This document shows positions 33,283 to 42,217 of a stretch of 64,000 nucleotides of DNA, one piece after another (the stretch's first letter is position 1; every line of letters starts with the position of its first letter). Source of the stretch: Roseibacillus sp. Lineage in GTDB: Bacteria; Verrucomicrobiota; Verrucomicrobiia; Verrucomicrobiales; Akkermansiaceae. A program made the position numbers and the translations under genes. The stretch lies in assembly GCA_022448985.1 (NCBI GenBank), contig JAKVCR010000041.1:29094-93093 (forward strand), read 5' to 3'. Under the pieces are notes generated by a model. It did no database searches. It saw only the letters and a list, made by a program, of their open reading frames with translations, and was not told the DNA's origin.

Positions 33283-34212
33283 TCAGAGGGGAAGTTCGGG
33301 TTCAGGTTCTTTCTCCAGAGGCGGGAGGCCCTGCTGCTCGGGATCAACTGCGGAACTGTCAAGTCGCTCGCGCGTGATTTCAAGGTAGTGCGCATCTATT
33401 TCAAAGCCAATGCAGGTGGCGATGCCCGCATTGCGTGCGGCCAGGGCAGACGATCCAATTCCGAGAAACGGATCAAGCAGGACAGTTTCAGGGCCTCGAC
33501 CGTGGAGCCTGATGCACTGCTCCACAAGGGCCGGGGGGAAGGTGGCGGGATGCGGTCGCTGATCCTTTCTTGAGCGGATTGTGTCATAAGGGATGAACCA
33601 GGTATTGCCGCGGCAGCGTCGATCGAAGCCCCCTGTATGCTTCCAGCGCTTGATGTTCGACTTGTCCGCATAAGGAACCCCGGCGGATCGCCGGTCAAGT
33701 GGAACGGATCCAGTCTTGGTCAGGTGGAATACGAATTCGTGGCAGTCATTGACATAGCGTTGCGAGTTGATCGGCTTGAAGTGGCCTGCACTGACAATCT
33801 TGTCATCGCGGGTCTCAATGGAGATCGACTTGATCCAATGGAAGGTGTTCTGGAGCCTGAAGAGATGGGGCGCGGTTAGCGCAAGGAGGAGTTGATGAGG
33901 TAGAAGGGGATTACTGGGAGTCCCCCCCAGGTTCAGGAAAAAGGAGCCATCGGGACGGAGAATTCGCAGGATTTCGGCGGCCCATTCCGTGCACCAGAGG
34001 AGAAAGGCCTCGCGTGGGGAGGTGTCGTCGTAGCTGCGATAGTTGATTCCCAGGTTGTAAGGAGGGGAAGTGACGACCATATCCACACTCTCATTTTCGA
34101 GTTCGGTCATGCCGCGGAGGCAATCGCCATGGTGGAACTGGAATGAGGTTGGAATTGGCCTGAGGGAGATTAGTTCCCCTGCAACCTGCGGGGAGAAGGG
34201 CAGGGGGGGCAA
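33283..34212 (-). CDS. Solitary DNA methyltransferase (beta class, N4-C or N6-A)
   Basis: The protein has catalytic motif IV DMVVTSPPYNLGINY, then in the C-terminal part SAM motif I as LLDPFLGIGSSALAARNAG and GFEIDAHYLEIT. This IV-before-I order is the beta class; TSPPY is common in cytosine-N4 enzymes but also occurs in some adenine enzymes. I chose TTG 34212 (309 residues). The frame continues upstream but crosses an AT-rich promoter region containing TATAAT (minus strand, 34249-34244), and that part is not protein-like. No restriction gene is adjacent. It is followed by the Hsp33 gene after 13 bases. Confidence 0.83.
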   Translation of the reverse strand: MPPLPFSPQVAGELISLRPIPTSFQFHHGDCLRGMTELENESVDMVVTSPPYNLGINYRSYDDTSPREAFLLWCTEWAAEILRILRPDGSFFLNLGGTPSNPLLPHQLLLALTAPHLFRLQNTFHWIKSISIETRDDKIVSAGHFKPINSQRYVNDCHEFVFHLTKTGSVPLDRRSAGVPYADKSNIKRWKHTGGFDRRCRGNTWFIPYDTIRSRKDQRPHPATFPPALVEQCIRLHGRGPETVLLDPFLGIGSSALAARNAGIATCIGFEIDAHYLEITRERLDSSAVDPEQQGLPPLEKEPEPELPL

Positions 34213-34330
34213 GTCACTCTTTTGTGAATAATGTAAAATGCTTATTATAAATATGTTATATTTTATCGAGCTCCGTTCGCAAATTTGGATTGACCATTGA
34301 AACTTACGTTTTAAACATCCGTTTAACTCG
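34213..34330. promoter_or_regulatory. AT-rich divergent promoter region of the methyltransferase and tetR
   Basis: This is the most AT-rich stretch of the neighbourhood. On the minus strand TATAAT (34249-34244) is placed to serve the methyltransferase, with a leader of about 25 bases, but no good -35. On the plus strand TTGACC (34290-34295) followed 16 bases later by TAAACA (34312-34317) could serve tetR, which would give a leader of under ten bases. Confidence 0.45.
34311..34326 (+). promoter_or_regulatory. Candidate TetR operator
   Basis: TTAAAC-ATCC-GTTTAA is a perfect inverted repeat with 6-base arms, ending five bases before the tetR ATG and overlapping the proposed -10. This position fits autorepression of the tetR-RND operon. 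The regulator's site is not known, so this is inference. Confidence 0.4.
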
Positions 34331-34987
34331 ATGGCAGAGACACCTGATGACGCCCAGGGCACCCGCGAAAGGATCTTAAGCTCCGCTGAGACGCTTTTCG
34401 CGGAGTGCGGTTTTGAAACCGTTTCCCTGCGGGACATTACCGGAGCTGCGGGGGCCAATGTCGCTGCGGTGAATTATCATTTTGGATCCAAGGAAAGGCT
34501 GATTGATGCCGTTATTGAGCGCCATGTGGTGCCAATCAATGAGGAACGTCTGGAACTGCTTGATCGTCTTGCAGCTAAGTATGCGGAAGAAGCCCTTCCG
34601 GTTGAAGAGATTCTGAGGGCTTTCCTTTCTCCAGTGCTACGCCAGATCACAAGTGGGAAAATGTCGGAAGAACTCTTCGGGAAATTCATGGGTCGCCTCA
34701 TTGGAGAACGTGGCTATAAATTGCCGGAATCGGTGCGCCCTCTTTTCAGCCTGATGGCCGGGCGCTTCACCGCAGCCCTGCGGAAGGCGGTTCCACGACT
34801 CAGCGAAGAGGCCGCTCTCTGGCGAATGCATTTCTCCTTTGGAGTAATGTCAAACACCCTGACCCACGGTGATACCCTGCGACAGATATCAGGTGGCAGA
34901 GCTGGAAACCCTTCCATAGAAAGCATCTTCGAGAAGATCATCGAGTTCTGCGCAGCAGGAATCGAGGCTGCAGGAGAGGAGAAGTGA
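34331..34987 (+). CDS. TetR/AcrR-family transcriptional repressor
   Basis: The 218-residue protein has an N-terminal TetR HTH (RERILSSAETLFAECGFETV, then VAAVNYHFGSKERLIDAVIE) and a variable ligand-binding C-terminal half resembling the CerR/DUF1956-type group. It is the first gene of the efflux operon. Its stop TGA (34985-34987) overlaps the ATG of the outer-membrane factor gene, so it is presumably co-transcribed and autoregulated. The inducer is not deducible. Confidence 0.9.
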   Translation: MAETPDDAQGTRERILSSAETLFAECGFETVSLRDITGAAGANVAAVNYHFGSKERLIDAVIERHVVPINEERLELLDRLAAKYAEEALPVEEILRAFLSPVLRQITSGKMSEELFGKFMGRLIGERGYKLPESVRPLFSLMAGRFTAALRKAVPRLSEEAALWRMHFSFGVMSNTLTHGDTLRQISGGRAGNPSIESIFEKIIEFCAAGIEAAGEEK

Positions 34988-36402
34988 TGAGTGACAAACA
35001 ATCCACGTTGATGGTGCTCGGTCTGGCAGCGCTCCTGACAGGCTGCGCCGTTCGATCGTCCGACAGTCGGATTGGTTCCGCAGCAGAAGGTGCTCCGGAG
35101 CGCTGGATCGCGAGCAAGGCGGCACGAGCGGGGATTGACCGCGATTGGATCAAGCGTTTTGGGGATGCGCAACTGGTGGCTCTTGTTGAGGAATCAATGA
35201 AGAACCATCCGGACCTTTGGGTGGCTGCGGAACGGGTTCGCCGAGCAGAGGCAATTGCCCGTCTTTCGGGAGCGGCGCGAAGGGTGCAGGTTTCGGGACA
35301 GGTCAACGGTCTCCTGCAGAAGCAGCGTTTCCCCGGCTTTCCCCTCAGTCTTGGAAGCAACACCGCAGAGGTTTATGGAGCTTCGCTGGATGTCAGCTGG
35401 GAGCTGGATCTTTGGGGACGTCTCCGTGCTTCCCGGCGGGCAGCGGAGGGAGATCAGCAGGCGCAGGTCCAGGATTATCGGGCGGCCCGTGCGTCGATGG
35501 CCGCGCAGCTCGCCAAGGCTTGGTTTGCACTGGGGGAGGCTAATGAACAGATTGGGCTCGCGCAGGCAGCAATCCTCGTGCGCGATAAGACGGTTCTGTC
35601 AATTCGTGAGCGTTTTGCGGTGGCCCTGGAAGGCGGACTTGCATCGCAGTTGCGGCTCGCAGAAACCGACCTCGCCAGTTCCCGTGCGTCCCTCGCGCGC
35701 TGGCAGGCGGAACGTGAGCGGGCACTGAGGCAGGTTGAACTGCTGGCGGGGCGTTATCCGGAGGGACGTTTACTTTCCCAAAAGGGTCTTCCCGGGATTC
35801 CGGCTCCACCGCCAGTGGGTCTGCCATCGGAGTTGTTGCTGCGTCGGCCTGATATCCTTGCAGCTGAACGAAGGTATGCTGCAGCAGGAAATCGCCACAA
35901 GGCTGCAAGACTGGCGCGGTATCCCAGCTTTTCGCTGACAGGCAGGACCGGCACGAGCACCAATTCCCTGAACGAGGTGCTGGACAGCCGTTTCGGGGTC
36001 TGGTCCCTTGCCGGGGGGGTGATGCAACCGTTAATTGCGGGGGGACGCCTCCGGGAAGAAGAGAGGATTGCGGGTCATGACGAGGAAATCGCCTTACGCG
36101 AGTTACAGCGAAGCGTCCTGCGGGGTTTCGGAGAGGTCGAGCAGGCACTTGTAGCAGAGGACTATTTTGCCCGGCGAGAGCAGGCGGTGGCGGAATCTGC
36201 GCGTTCGGCGAAGGAAGCGGCGGAAGCGGCTATTCTGGATTTTGCGGACGGGGCGGTTGATGCCCTGACCCTTTTGAGTGCCCAGGACCGGCAGGTGCAG
36301 ACAGCGTTTCAGTTAGTGGCGTTGCGCCGCATGCGGCTTGATAACCGGGTCGACCTCCATCTTGCCCTGGGAGGTGATTTCAAATTGCGAACACTAGAGT
36401 AG
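34987..36402 (+). CDS. RND efflux outer-membrane lipoprotein (OprM/NodT type)
   Basis: ATG 34987 gives 471 residues with a lipobox ALLTGC (Cys20), then two outer-membrane-factor repeats: DVSWELDLWGRLRASRRAAE, RRPDILAAERRYAAAGNRHK and FGEVEQALVAEDYF are typical. It would form the TolC-like exit duct of the tripartite pump. Its start overlaps the tetR stop and its end is four bases from the adaptor gene. Confidence 0.93.
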   Translation: MSDKQSTLMVLGLAALLTGCAVRSSDSRIGSAAEGAPERWIASKAARAGIDRDWIKRFGDAQLVALVEESMKNHPDLWVAAERVRRAEAIARLSGAARRVQVSGQVNGLLQKQRFPGFPLSLGSNTAEVYGASLDVSWELDLWGRLRASRRAAEGDQQAQVQDYRAARASMAAQLAKAWFALGEANEQIGLAQAAILVRDKTVLSIRERFAVALEGGLASQLRLAETDLASSRASLARWQAERERALRQVELLAGRYPEGRLLSQKGLPGIPAPPPVGLPSELLLRRPDILAAERRYAAAGNRHKAARLARYPSFSLTGRTGTSTNSLNEVLDSRFGVWSLAGGVMQPLIAGGRLREEERIAGHDEEIALRELQRSVLRGFGEVEQALVAEDYFARREQAVAESARSAKEAAEAAILDFADGAVDALTLLSAQDRQVQTAFQLVALRRMRLDNRVDLHLALGGDFKLRTLE

Positions 36403-36406
36403 AAGA

Positions 36407-37654
36407 ATGAGCAGGAAGGCATCTGTTAACGAGCGTCTGGTCCGGACCGGGACATGGGTGGTGATCGCCCTTGTGATTCTCGGGGGAGCGGCCGGGGTGA
36501 CGAGGTTTTTGATCCTTAACGGTCCGGAAGCTCGTTCCTTTGAACCCGAGGAAAGCGTTGTCACGGTGGAGGTGCAGAAAGCGGAGGTATCTGAATTCAG
36601 ATTGATGCTGAAATCCCAGGGTGAGGTGATGCCCTGCCGCCGAACTGCAGTGACGGCGGAAGTTGGAGGCAAACTGACCTTCGTTCACAGCAAGTTTGAA
36701 ACGGGGGAGATCTTCCAGGGACCGGACCCGGACCGACGGGGAGATCTTCTACTGCAGATTGACAGAGCGGATTATGAGGCGGCATTGGCTGCAGCAGAGG
36801 CCACCCTCGCGGATGCAAGGCTGTCGTTGACGATGGAGGAGGTGCGCAAAGCCCAGGCGCTACGGGACTGGGTGAAGATCGGTAACGGGGAGAAGGCTTC
36901 CGAACTGGTAAGAAGGGTTCCTCAGATTGCTAGCGCCAAGGCGAAGATCACGGCTGCGGAAGCAGCCCTGGGGAAAGCCAGGCGTGATCTGAGTCGTACC
37001 GAAATCAGGGTGCCTTATGACTGCCGGTTGGAACGTACGTATGTTGATGTGGGTTCAACAGTTGCGGCAGGGATGCCACTGGTTGACCTGGTTTCCCGGG
37101 GAGCGGTTGAACTGCGTCTGCCCCTTTCCCTTGAGGACTACGGATATCTGAATCGGGAAGATGGCGTGGTAACTGGCGAGGTGGTGGCGACCGGCCGGAT
37201 TGGTGGAAAGGAAGTGACCTGGAATGGGCGGATCATCCGCTCGGAAGGGATGGTGGAGAGGGCTACGCGATCGATCAACGTGGTTGCAGAATTTGGCACA
37301 GACGGAGGCGAGGCTCCTCCTATCGGAATGTTTGTGCAGGCTTCCATCCGTGGGAAGATTCTCTCTAGGGTGGTCCGGGTGCCACATGCGGCAATGATCA
37401 ATGGTAATAATGTTCTCTTCGCCAAGGAGGGCAGACTGGACATTCGACCGGTGGACGTGTTGCGGACGGAGTCCTCAGCGGTGATAGTGCAAGGGGGTCC
37501 TGGAGAAGGAGAAGTTCCTGCCGGAGCAGAGATGGTGATCACTCCTCCAAATTCCCCGGTGCAGAACAGGCGTATAAGGATCGAGAGGATCGCGGGGGAG
37601 GAGAGCGACTCGGGTGGAGATGCAAAGAAAGCGGAAACGGAGAGCGGGGAATGA
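36407..37654 (+). CDS. RND efflux periplasmic adaptor (membrane fusion protein)
   Basis: This 415-residue adaptor has an N-terminal membrane anchor (TWVVIALVILGGAAGV), a lipoyl-like half (SQGEVMPCRRTAVTAEVGGK), a helical hairpin (LAAAEATLADARLSLTMEEV), a second lipoyl half (RTEIRVPYDCRLERTYVDVG) and a beta-barrel domain. It joins the inner-membrane transporter to the outer-membrane factor. It starts four bases after the outer-membrane gene and overlaps the transporter gene by four bases (ATGA). Confidence 0.93.
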   Translation: MSRKASVNERLVRTGTWVVIALVILGGAAGVTRFLILNGPEARSFEPEESVVTVEVQKAEVSEFRLMLKSQGEVMPCRRTAVTAEVGGKLTFVHSKFETGEIFQGPDPDRRGDLLLQIDRADYEAALAAAEATLADARLSLTMEEVRKAQALRDWVKIGNGEKASELVRRVPQIASAKAKITAAEAALGKARRDLSRTEIRVPYDCRLERTYVDVGSTVAAGMPLVDLVSRGAVELRLPLSLEDYGYLNREDGVVTGEVVATGRIGGKEVTWNGRIIRSEGMVERATRSINVVAEFGTDGGEAPPIGMFVQASIRGKILSRVVRVPHAAMINGNNVLFAKEGRLDIRPVDVLRTESSAVIVQGGPGEGEVPAGAEMVITPPNSPVQNRRIRIERIAGEESDSGGDAKKAETESGE

Positions 37655-40600
37655 AGAATGTCATCCGGTGGTTCAGCCGCAATCACGTGGCGGCCAATTT
37701 CCTGATGCTGGCGGTTCTGCTGGCAGGATTTTATACGTGGTTTCAACTCAAAAAGGAGATCTTCCCGGAGATCTCGGTCGATGCCGTGTCGGTGGGAATA
37801 GCCTATCCCAACGCCAGCCCTGAGGATGTGGAGGAGGGGGTGGTTCTTCCGGTGGAGGAGGCCATTGCAGATTTGGATGGGATCCGGGAGATCAACTCGG
37901 TCGCGGCGGAGAACATGGGGATGGTTACCGTCAAGATAGAGAATGGGTATGAAGTGCGGGATGTGATGGACGATATCAAGGCGATGGTGGATGCCAGTGA
38001 CAACTTGGCGCAGGAGGCGGAGCGTCCTGTTCTTGAGGAACTTCGGATCACCTCGCAGGTAGTCAGCATTGCGGTATCGGGGGAAGTCGACGAATACAGC
38101 CTGCGACGGGTGGCAGAGGACGTGCGGGACGGCCTTCTGGATTTCAAGCCCAGCAAACCGAAATTCGATATCAGGAATCCTGTCCCGTTCTTCCTTTCCG
38201 CGATTCGGAAGGAAACGGAGATTACCAAGGTAGAACTGGCGGCGGTCCGCCCCTATGAAATCTCCATTGAAGTCTCCGAATCGGGACTGCGTCAGTTTGA
38301 TCTGACCATGGAGCAGGTGGCGAATGCGGTAAGGCAGACATCCCTGGATCTCCCGGGGGGATCAGTTCAAACATCCGCAGGAGAGGTGGTGATCCGGGCG
38401 CTTGGCAAACCGGACGATTCCAGGCAATTCGAGGAGGTTGTCGTAGTTAGCCGACCAGATGGCTCCACAGTGAAGCTTGGGGAGATTGCAAGGGTGGTTG
38501 ACGGTTTCGAGGAGATCGACCTGAGCAATTCTTTTGATGGGCGAAAAGCCATCCTCATTAACGTTTTCCGGACCGGGGAGCAGGATACATTGAGAATTCG
38601 GAAGGCTATCTCGGAATATCTCCAGCAGGCGCGGACGGAAATCCCGGAGGGGATCAGGTTGGAGGTTTGGAATGATACGAGTATCTATCTCCAGGGACGG
38701 GTTGATCTTCTCAAGCGCAATGGCACATGGGGACTTATTCTCGTGTTCCTTGTTCTTGCCCTGTTCCTGCGACCCAGCCTGGCTTTTCTTGTAGCGTTGG
38801 GCATTCCGGTTTCCTTCGCCGGAGGAATTTGGCTCATGCCCCAGATGGGGATCTCGATCAATATGATCTCGCTCTTTGGATTTATTCTTGTCCTTGGGAT
38901 CGTGGTCGATGATGCCATTATTGTCGGCGAGAACGTTTATCGGCGCATGCGAAGCGGGGAGGACCCCCGAACCGCATCCTGGCGCGGCACACACGAAGTG
39001 GGGGTGGTAGTCATCTTTGGTGTGTTGACGACTATGGTGGCGTTCACGCCAATGCTGGGATTAAGTGGTGTGAGCGGAAAAATCTGGCCGAACATACCGC
39101 TCATCGTGATACCCACGCTGATGTTCTCCCTGGTGCAGTCCAAACTCGTTCTGCCTGCCCACCTCGCCCTGTTAAGGCCCAGTGATCCGGCCCGCAAGTC
39201 CTGGATTCCGGGTCGCCTGCAGCGAAAAGTTTCCCTCGGATTGGAGCGATTTGTGATCCAATGCTACAGCCCTTTCCTGAAGTTCTGCCTGCGGCATCGC
39301 TACATCGTGCTCGCGATCTTCCTGGCGGCGCTTTCAGTCACGGTAGGACTGGTAAAGGGCAAATGGATCAAGAGCATGTTTTTTCCACAAGTGGAAGCTG
39401 ATCTGGTCATTGCCCGTTATGAATTGCCACGTGGTGGGTCCTTTCAGGCAGCTCTTGATGCAACGCGTAAGATCGAAAAAGAAGCCCTTGAATTGGCGAA
39501 GGCCCCGGAAATGCGGACGAGGGACGGAAAACCCGTTATACGGCATATGCTTGCCAGCGCAGGGGTTCAGCCGTTCATTACGAATTTCTCGGCGGATGGG
39601 GTCCCGTCCAGAGCCAATATAGGGGAGGTCACCATGGAGTTGGCGCCATCTGCGGATCGAGAAATCACATCGGATGAAATCGTGCGCCGCTGGCGGGAGC
39701 AGGTGAAGAGCATTCCCGGGGCGGTTGAATTAACCTTTATCGCCCAGGCTGCGGGAGGAGGGAATGCGATTGATCTACTGCTGACAGGAAACGACCAGAA
39801 GGAGCTTCGTGATGCTACTGACTTCCTCCGTGAAAATCTGGAGGGTTACATCGGGGTCATCGATATTGCTGATAGCGATCGACCGGGAAAAAGGGAGTTG
39901 ATATGCGAGGGCCTGACGGACGAGGGCCGGGCTGCAGGCCTGCGCCTTGGGGATGTCGCCGCACAGGTTCGCCGGGCTTTTTACGGGGAGGAGGTGCAGA
40001 GACTGCAGCGTGGTCATGAGGAGGTGAAGGTGATGGTCCGCTATCCTGAAGGGGAACGGCAATCTGTTGAGAATTTCGAACAAATGAAGCTGCGCACACC
40101 GCAGGGAAGTATTCCTCTGATGCAGGCAGTGACGGTGAGGGAACGGAGAGGGCCGGATACTATCCGGCGTTCACAGCGAAAGCGTGCGATTCGTATCACC
40201 GCCGATGTGGATCGCAGCATGGCCAATTCGAACGATGTTGTAAAACGGTTCAAGTCGGAGGTGCTGACCCAAATTTCCAGTCGTTTCCCAGGGGTCGAGT
40301 ATGTGTTCGAGGGCGAGCAGTCTGACCAGGCCGAGAGTGTGCGTGAGATCGGCATTGGATTTCTTTTCGCCCTGATTGCGATGTACGTAATCATGGCCAT
40401 CCCACTGCGTTCCTACCTCCAGCCGCTGATCATCATGTCCGTTATTCCTTTTGGAATTGTAGGAGCGGTATTCGGACATATCGTGATGGGCACGGAACTG
40501 AGCATCATGTCGATGTGTGGCTTTGTGGCTCTGGCCGGGGTGGTGGTCAATGACAGTCTTCTAATGGTGGATTACGTGAACCGTCACCGTCAGGAGTCAA

Positions 40601-40911
40601 CTAGTGTGGTCGAAGCAGCTATCAAGGCCGGGGGGGTGCGTTTCCGGGCGATTCTCCTGACGTCGCTCACAACCTTTGCAGGATTAATGCCGATGTTACT
40701 GGAGACTGATATTCAGGCACGCTTCCTCGTTCCAATGGCGATTTCCCTGGGGTTTGGAATCCTGTTCGCGACTACCATCACGCTGGTGCTGGTCCCTTCG
40801 GTCTACGTTATGCTGGAAGACTTCCGGCGGGGTTCGAGATGGTTGCTCGGCAAAAGAGATGCTGGAACCGGGACGGACCTAGATGCGGTGGAGATGCCGG
40901 GAGGAGAGTGA
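37651..40911 (+). CDS. RND-family inner-membrane efflux transporter (HAE1/AcrB-like)
   Basis: The 1086-residue transporter starts MKNVIRWFSRNHVAANFLML and has the RND layout of 12 membrane helices with two large periplasmic loops. The proton-relay aspartates sit in FILVLGIVVDDAIIVGENVY (helix 4), and the second half has GFVALAGVVVNDSLLMVDYV. It exports amphiphilic or hydrophobic compounds using the proton gradient. It ends the tetR-OMF-MFP-RND operon. Substrate range is unknown. The nearest family branch appears to be the one with shorter N-terminal helix seen in marine bacteria; that placement is tentative. Confidence 0.94.
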   Translation: MKNVIRWFSRNHVAANFLMLAVLLAGFYTWFQLKKEIFPEISVDAVSVGIAYPNASPEDVEEGVVLPVEEAIADLDGIREINSVAAENMGMVTVKIENGYEVRDVMDDIKAMVDASDNLAQEAERPVLEELRITSQVVSIAVSGEVDEYSLRRVAEDVRDGLLDFKPSKPKFDIRNPVPFFLSAIRKETEITKVELAAVRPYEISIEVSESGLRQFDLTMEQVANAVRQTSLDLPGGSVQTSAGEVVIRALGKPDDSRQFEEVVVVSRPDGSTVKLGEIARVVDGFEEIDLSNSFDGRKAILINVFRTGEQDTLRIRKAISEYLQQARTEIPEGIRLEVWNDTSIYLQGRVDLLKRNGTWGLILVFLVLALFLRPSLAFLVALGIPVSFAGGIWLMPQMGISINMISLFGFILVLGIVVDDAIIVGENVYRRMRSGEDPRTASWRGTHEVGVVVIFGVLTTMVAFTPMLGLSGVSGKIWPNIPLIVIPTLMFSLVQSKLVLPAHLALLRPSDPARKSWIPGRLQRKVSLGLERFVIQCYSPFLKFCLRHRYIVLAIFLAALSVTVGLVKGKWIKSMFFPQVEADLVIARYELPRGGSFQAALDATRKIEKEALELAKAPEMRTRDGKPVIRHMLASAGVQPFITNFSADGVPSRANIGEVTMELAPSADREITSDEIVRRWREQVKSIPGAVELTFIAQAAGGGNAIDLLLTGNDQKELRDATDFLRENLEGYIGVIDIADSDRPGKRELICEGLTDEGRAAGLRLGDVAAQVRRAFYGEEVQRLQRGHEEVKVMVRYPEGERQSVENFEQMKLRTPQGSIPLMQAVTVRERRGPDTIRRSQRKRAIRITADVDRSMANSNDVVKRFKSEVLTQISSRFPGVEYVFEGEQSDQAESVREIGIGFLFALIAMYVIMAIPLRSYLQPLIIMSVIPFGIVGAVFGHIVMGTELSIMSMCGFVALAGVVVNDSLLMVDYVNRHRQESTSVVEAAIKAGGVRFRAILLTSLTTFAGLMPMLLETDIQARFLVPMAISLGFGILFATTITLVLVPSVYVMLEDFRRGSRWLLGKRDAGTGTDLDAVEMPGGE

Positions 40912-40963
40912 AGGGGAGATCCGGAGTGATCTATCTTGGATGGATTAAGCCAGGGGTACAAAT

Positions 40964-40998
40964 GACGCCCGGCGGTGCCGAAGCATCCACCGGGCGTC
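40964..40998. terminator. Hairpin between convergent RND and LysM genes
   Basis: GACGCCCGG (40964-40972) and CCGGGCGTC (40990-40998) are perfect 9-base complements; two more G-C pairs are possible after one mismatch. It lies 53 bases past the transporter stop and 59 bases from the LysM gene stop. No adjacent T-run, so efficiency is uncertain. Confidence 0.5.
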
Positions 40999-41056
40999 GC
41001 CCTGCCTTGCCGTATAGGAATTGAAAGATGTTCTCTTCTAAAAAAGGGGTAATTGT

Positions 41057-42094
41057 TCAGCGGCCGGGGACATAGATTTCGGAACCTTTTGCGAGGACGA
41101 GGCTGCTTCTGAAGTTCCAGCCGTTGAGGGCATTGAGTTGCTCCGGGGTAGTGCCATGACGCTTGGCAAAGTTGCCAAAGGACACTTCCTCGGTCACGAA
41201 GATGGATGAAATACTCTTGGGCGTGTGAAAGCTCTCTGTGCTTCCCGATTTCTTCTGCCGCAAGGCAGAGGGAAGTTGTTTAGGAGCGGGAGCGGGAGCC
41301 TTCTTCTTTGCGATGGAAGCAGGTTGCGCCTTGGAGAGAGAGGCATTCTTTTGCGCCGGTTTTCTGATACCAGGATCCTTGGCTGCGGCTACCTGTGCTT
41401 TTGGCTTGCGGGTGCTGGTGGGGACTTGGCGGTTTGCAGGAGGGCGGGGAGTGGTTGCCTTGGCCTTTCCCGTTATGGAGATCTTCTGACCGACGACGAT
41501 TTTATCGGCAATATCCGGATTCAGGCTACGAAGGGAGCTGACCGAGATCTTGTGCCGGCGAGCAATTCCGTAAAGGGTGTCACCCCGTTCGACAGTGTAT
41601 TCTCGGGCATTGAGATTAGCTGGGGCTTTGGGTTTGGCCGCAGCCTGGTGGGCCTGATGGACTGTCTTTTCTTCAGGGACAGGGACGGCCTTGGGGGCAT
41701 CAATTTCTTTTTTGGATGCTGCTTCTGCCGGGAGAGTGAGCTTCTGGCCAATACGGAGGCGGGTGGGATCGGTAATCCCATTGATTTTCATGAGACTGTC
41801 CACCGAGGTGTTGTAACGACGGGCGATGGAAGAAAGCGTATCGCCGGTTGTTACAGCACAGGTTTTCACAGCTCCAGAGTTGAGGGCTGGGCTGACGCTC
41901 GTATGGATGCCGCGAGCTCTCCGGCGTTCCAGGGCGAGGTGACTGTGGAGATTCTCTATATCGGTCTCCAGAGTCCGGATTTGGCGTTCCTGCTCGCTAC
42001 AGCGCGCACGGAGGATTTCGAGTTCGCTGCGGCCCTCAGCCATCAAAGTGGCCGGGCCGAGGAGAAGGCTAAGGGTGACGGGAAGGGCTCTCAT
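41057..42094 (-). CDS. Exported protein with three LysM domains
   Basis: ATG 42094 gives a signal peptide (MRALPVTLSLLLGPATLMAE) and 345 residues; the frame upstream to 42139 crosses the promoter. A coiled-coil segment (EILRARCSEQERQIRTLETD) precedes two clear LysM domains (GDTLSSIARRYNTSVDSL and GDTLYGIARRHKISVSSL). A third, weaker one lies at the C-terminus (FGNFAKRHGTTPEQLNALNG), with basic Lys/Ala/Pro linkers between. LysM binds peptidoglycan; no catalytic domain is present. It lies 123 bases after the Bat operon with its own promoter candidate. Confidence 0.87.
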   Translation of the reverse strand: MRALPVTLSLLLGPATLMAEGRSELEILRARCSEQERQIRTLETDIENLHSHLALERRRARGIHTSVSPALNSGAVKTCAVTTGDTLSSIARRYNTSVDSLMKINGITDPTRLRIGQKLTLPAEAASKKEIDAPKAVPVPEEKTVHQAHQAAAKPKAPANLNAREYTVERGDTLYGIARRHKISVSSLRSLNPDIADKIVVGQKISITGKAKATTPRPPANRQVPTSTRKPKAQVAAAKDPGIRKPAQKNASLSKAQPASIAKKKAPAPAPKQLPSALRQKKSGSTESFHTPKSISSIFVTEEVSFGNFAKRHGTTPEQLNALNGWNFRSSLVLAKGSEIYVPGR

Positions 42095-42106
42095 GGTGAG
42101 GGTTGC

Positions 42107-42134
42107 ATTATTTTTAAAATTATTAGGTTGGTCA
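42107..42134 (-). promoter_or_regulatory. Sigma-70-like promoter of the LysM gene
   Basis: On the minus strand TTGACC (42134-42129), a 16-base spacer and AATAAT (42112-42107) precede the ATG at 42094. A start site about six bases past the -10 would leave a leader of only about 5-8 bases. The -35 is embedded in an inverted repeat TTGGT-CA-ACCAA (42127-42138), a possible operator. The stretch is strikingly AT-rich. Confidence 0.45.
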
Positions 42135-42217
42135 ACCAAAATTTTAATAACTCTAAACTATTATGGCTTAATACCCCTGTTTTTTGTGATTAAGACAGGG
42201 TGTTCAGGATCTTTTCT

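Noticed and set aside
41225..42193. 322-codon plus-strand frame over the LysM gene
   Set aside because: It would run through the LysM promoter, and the LysM repeats on the minus strand are clear.
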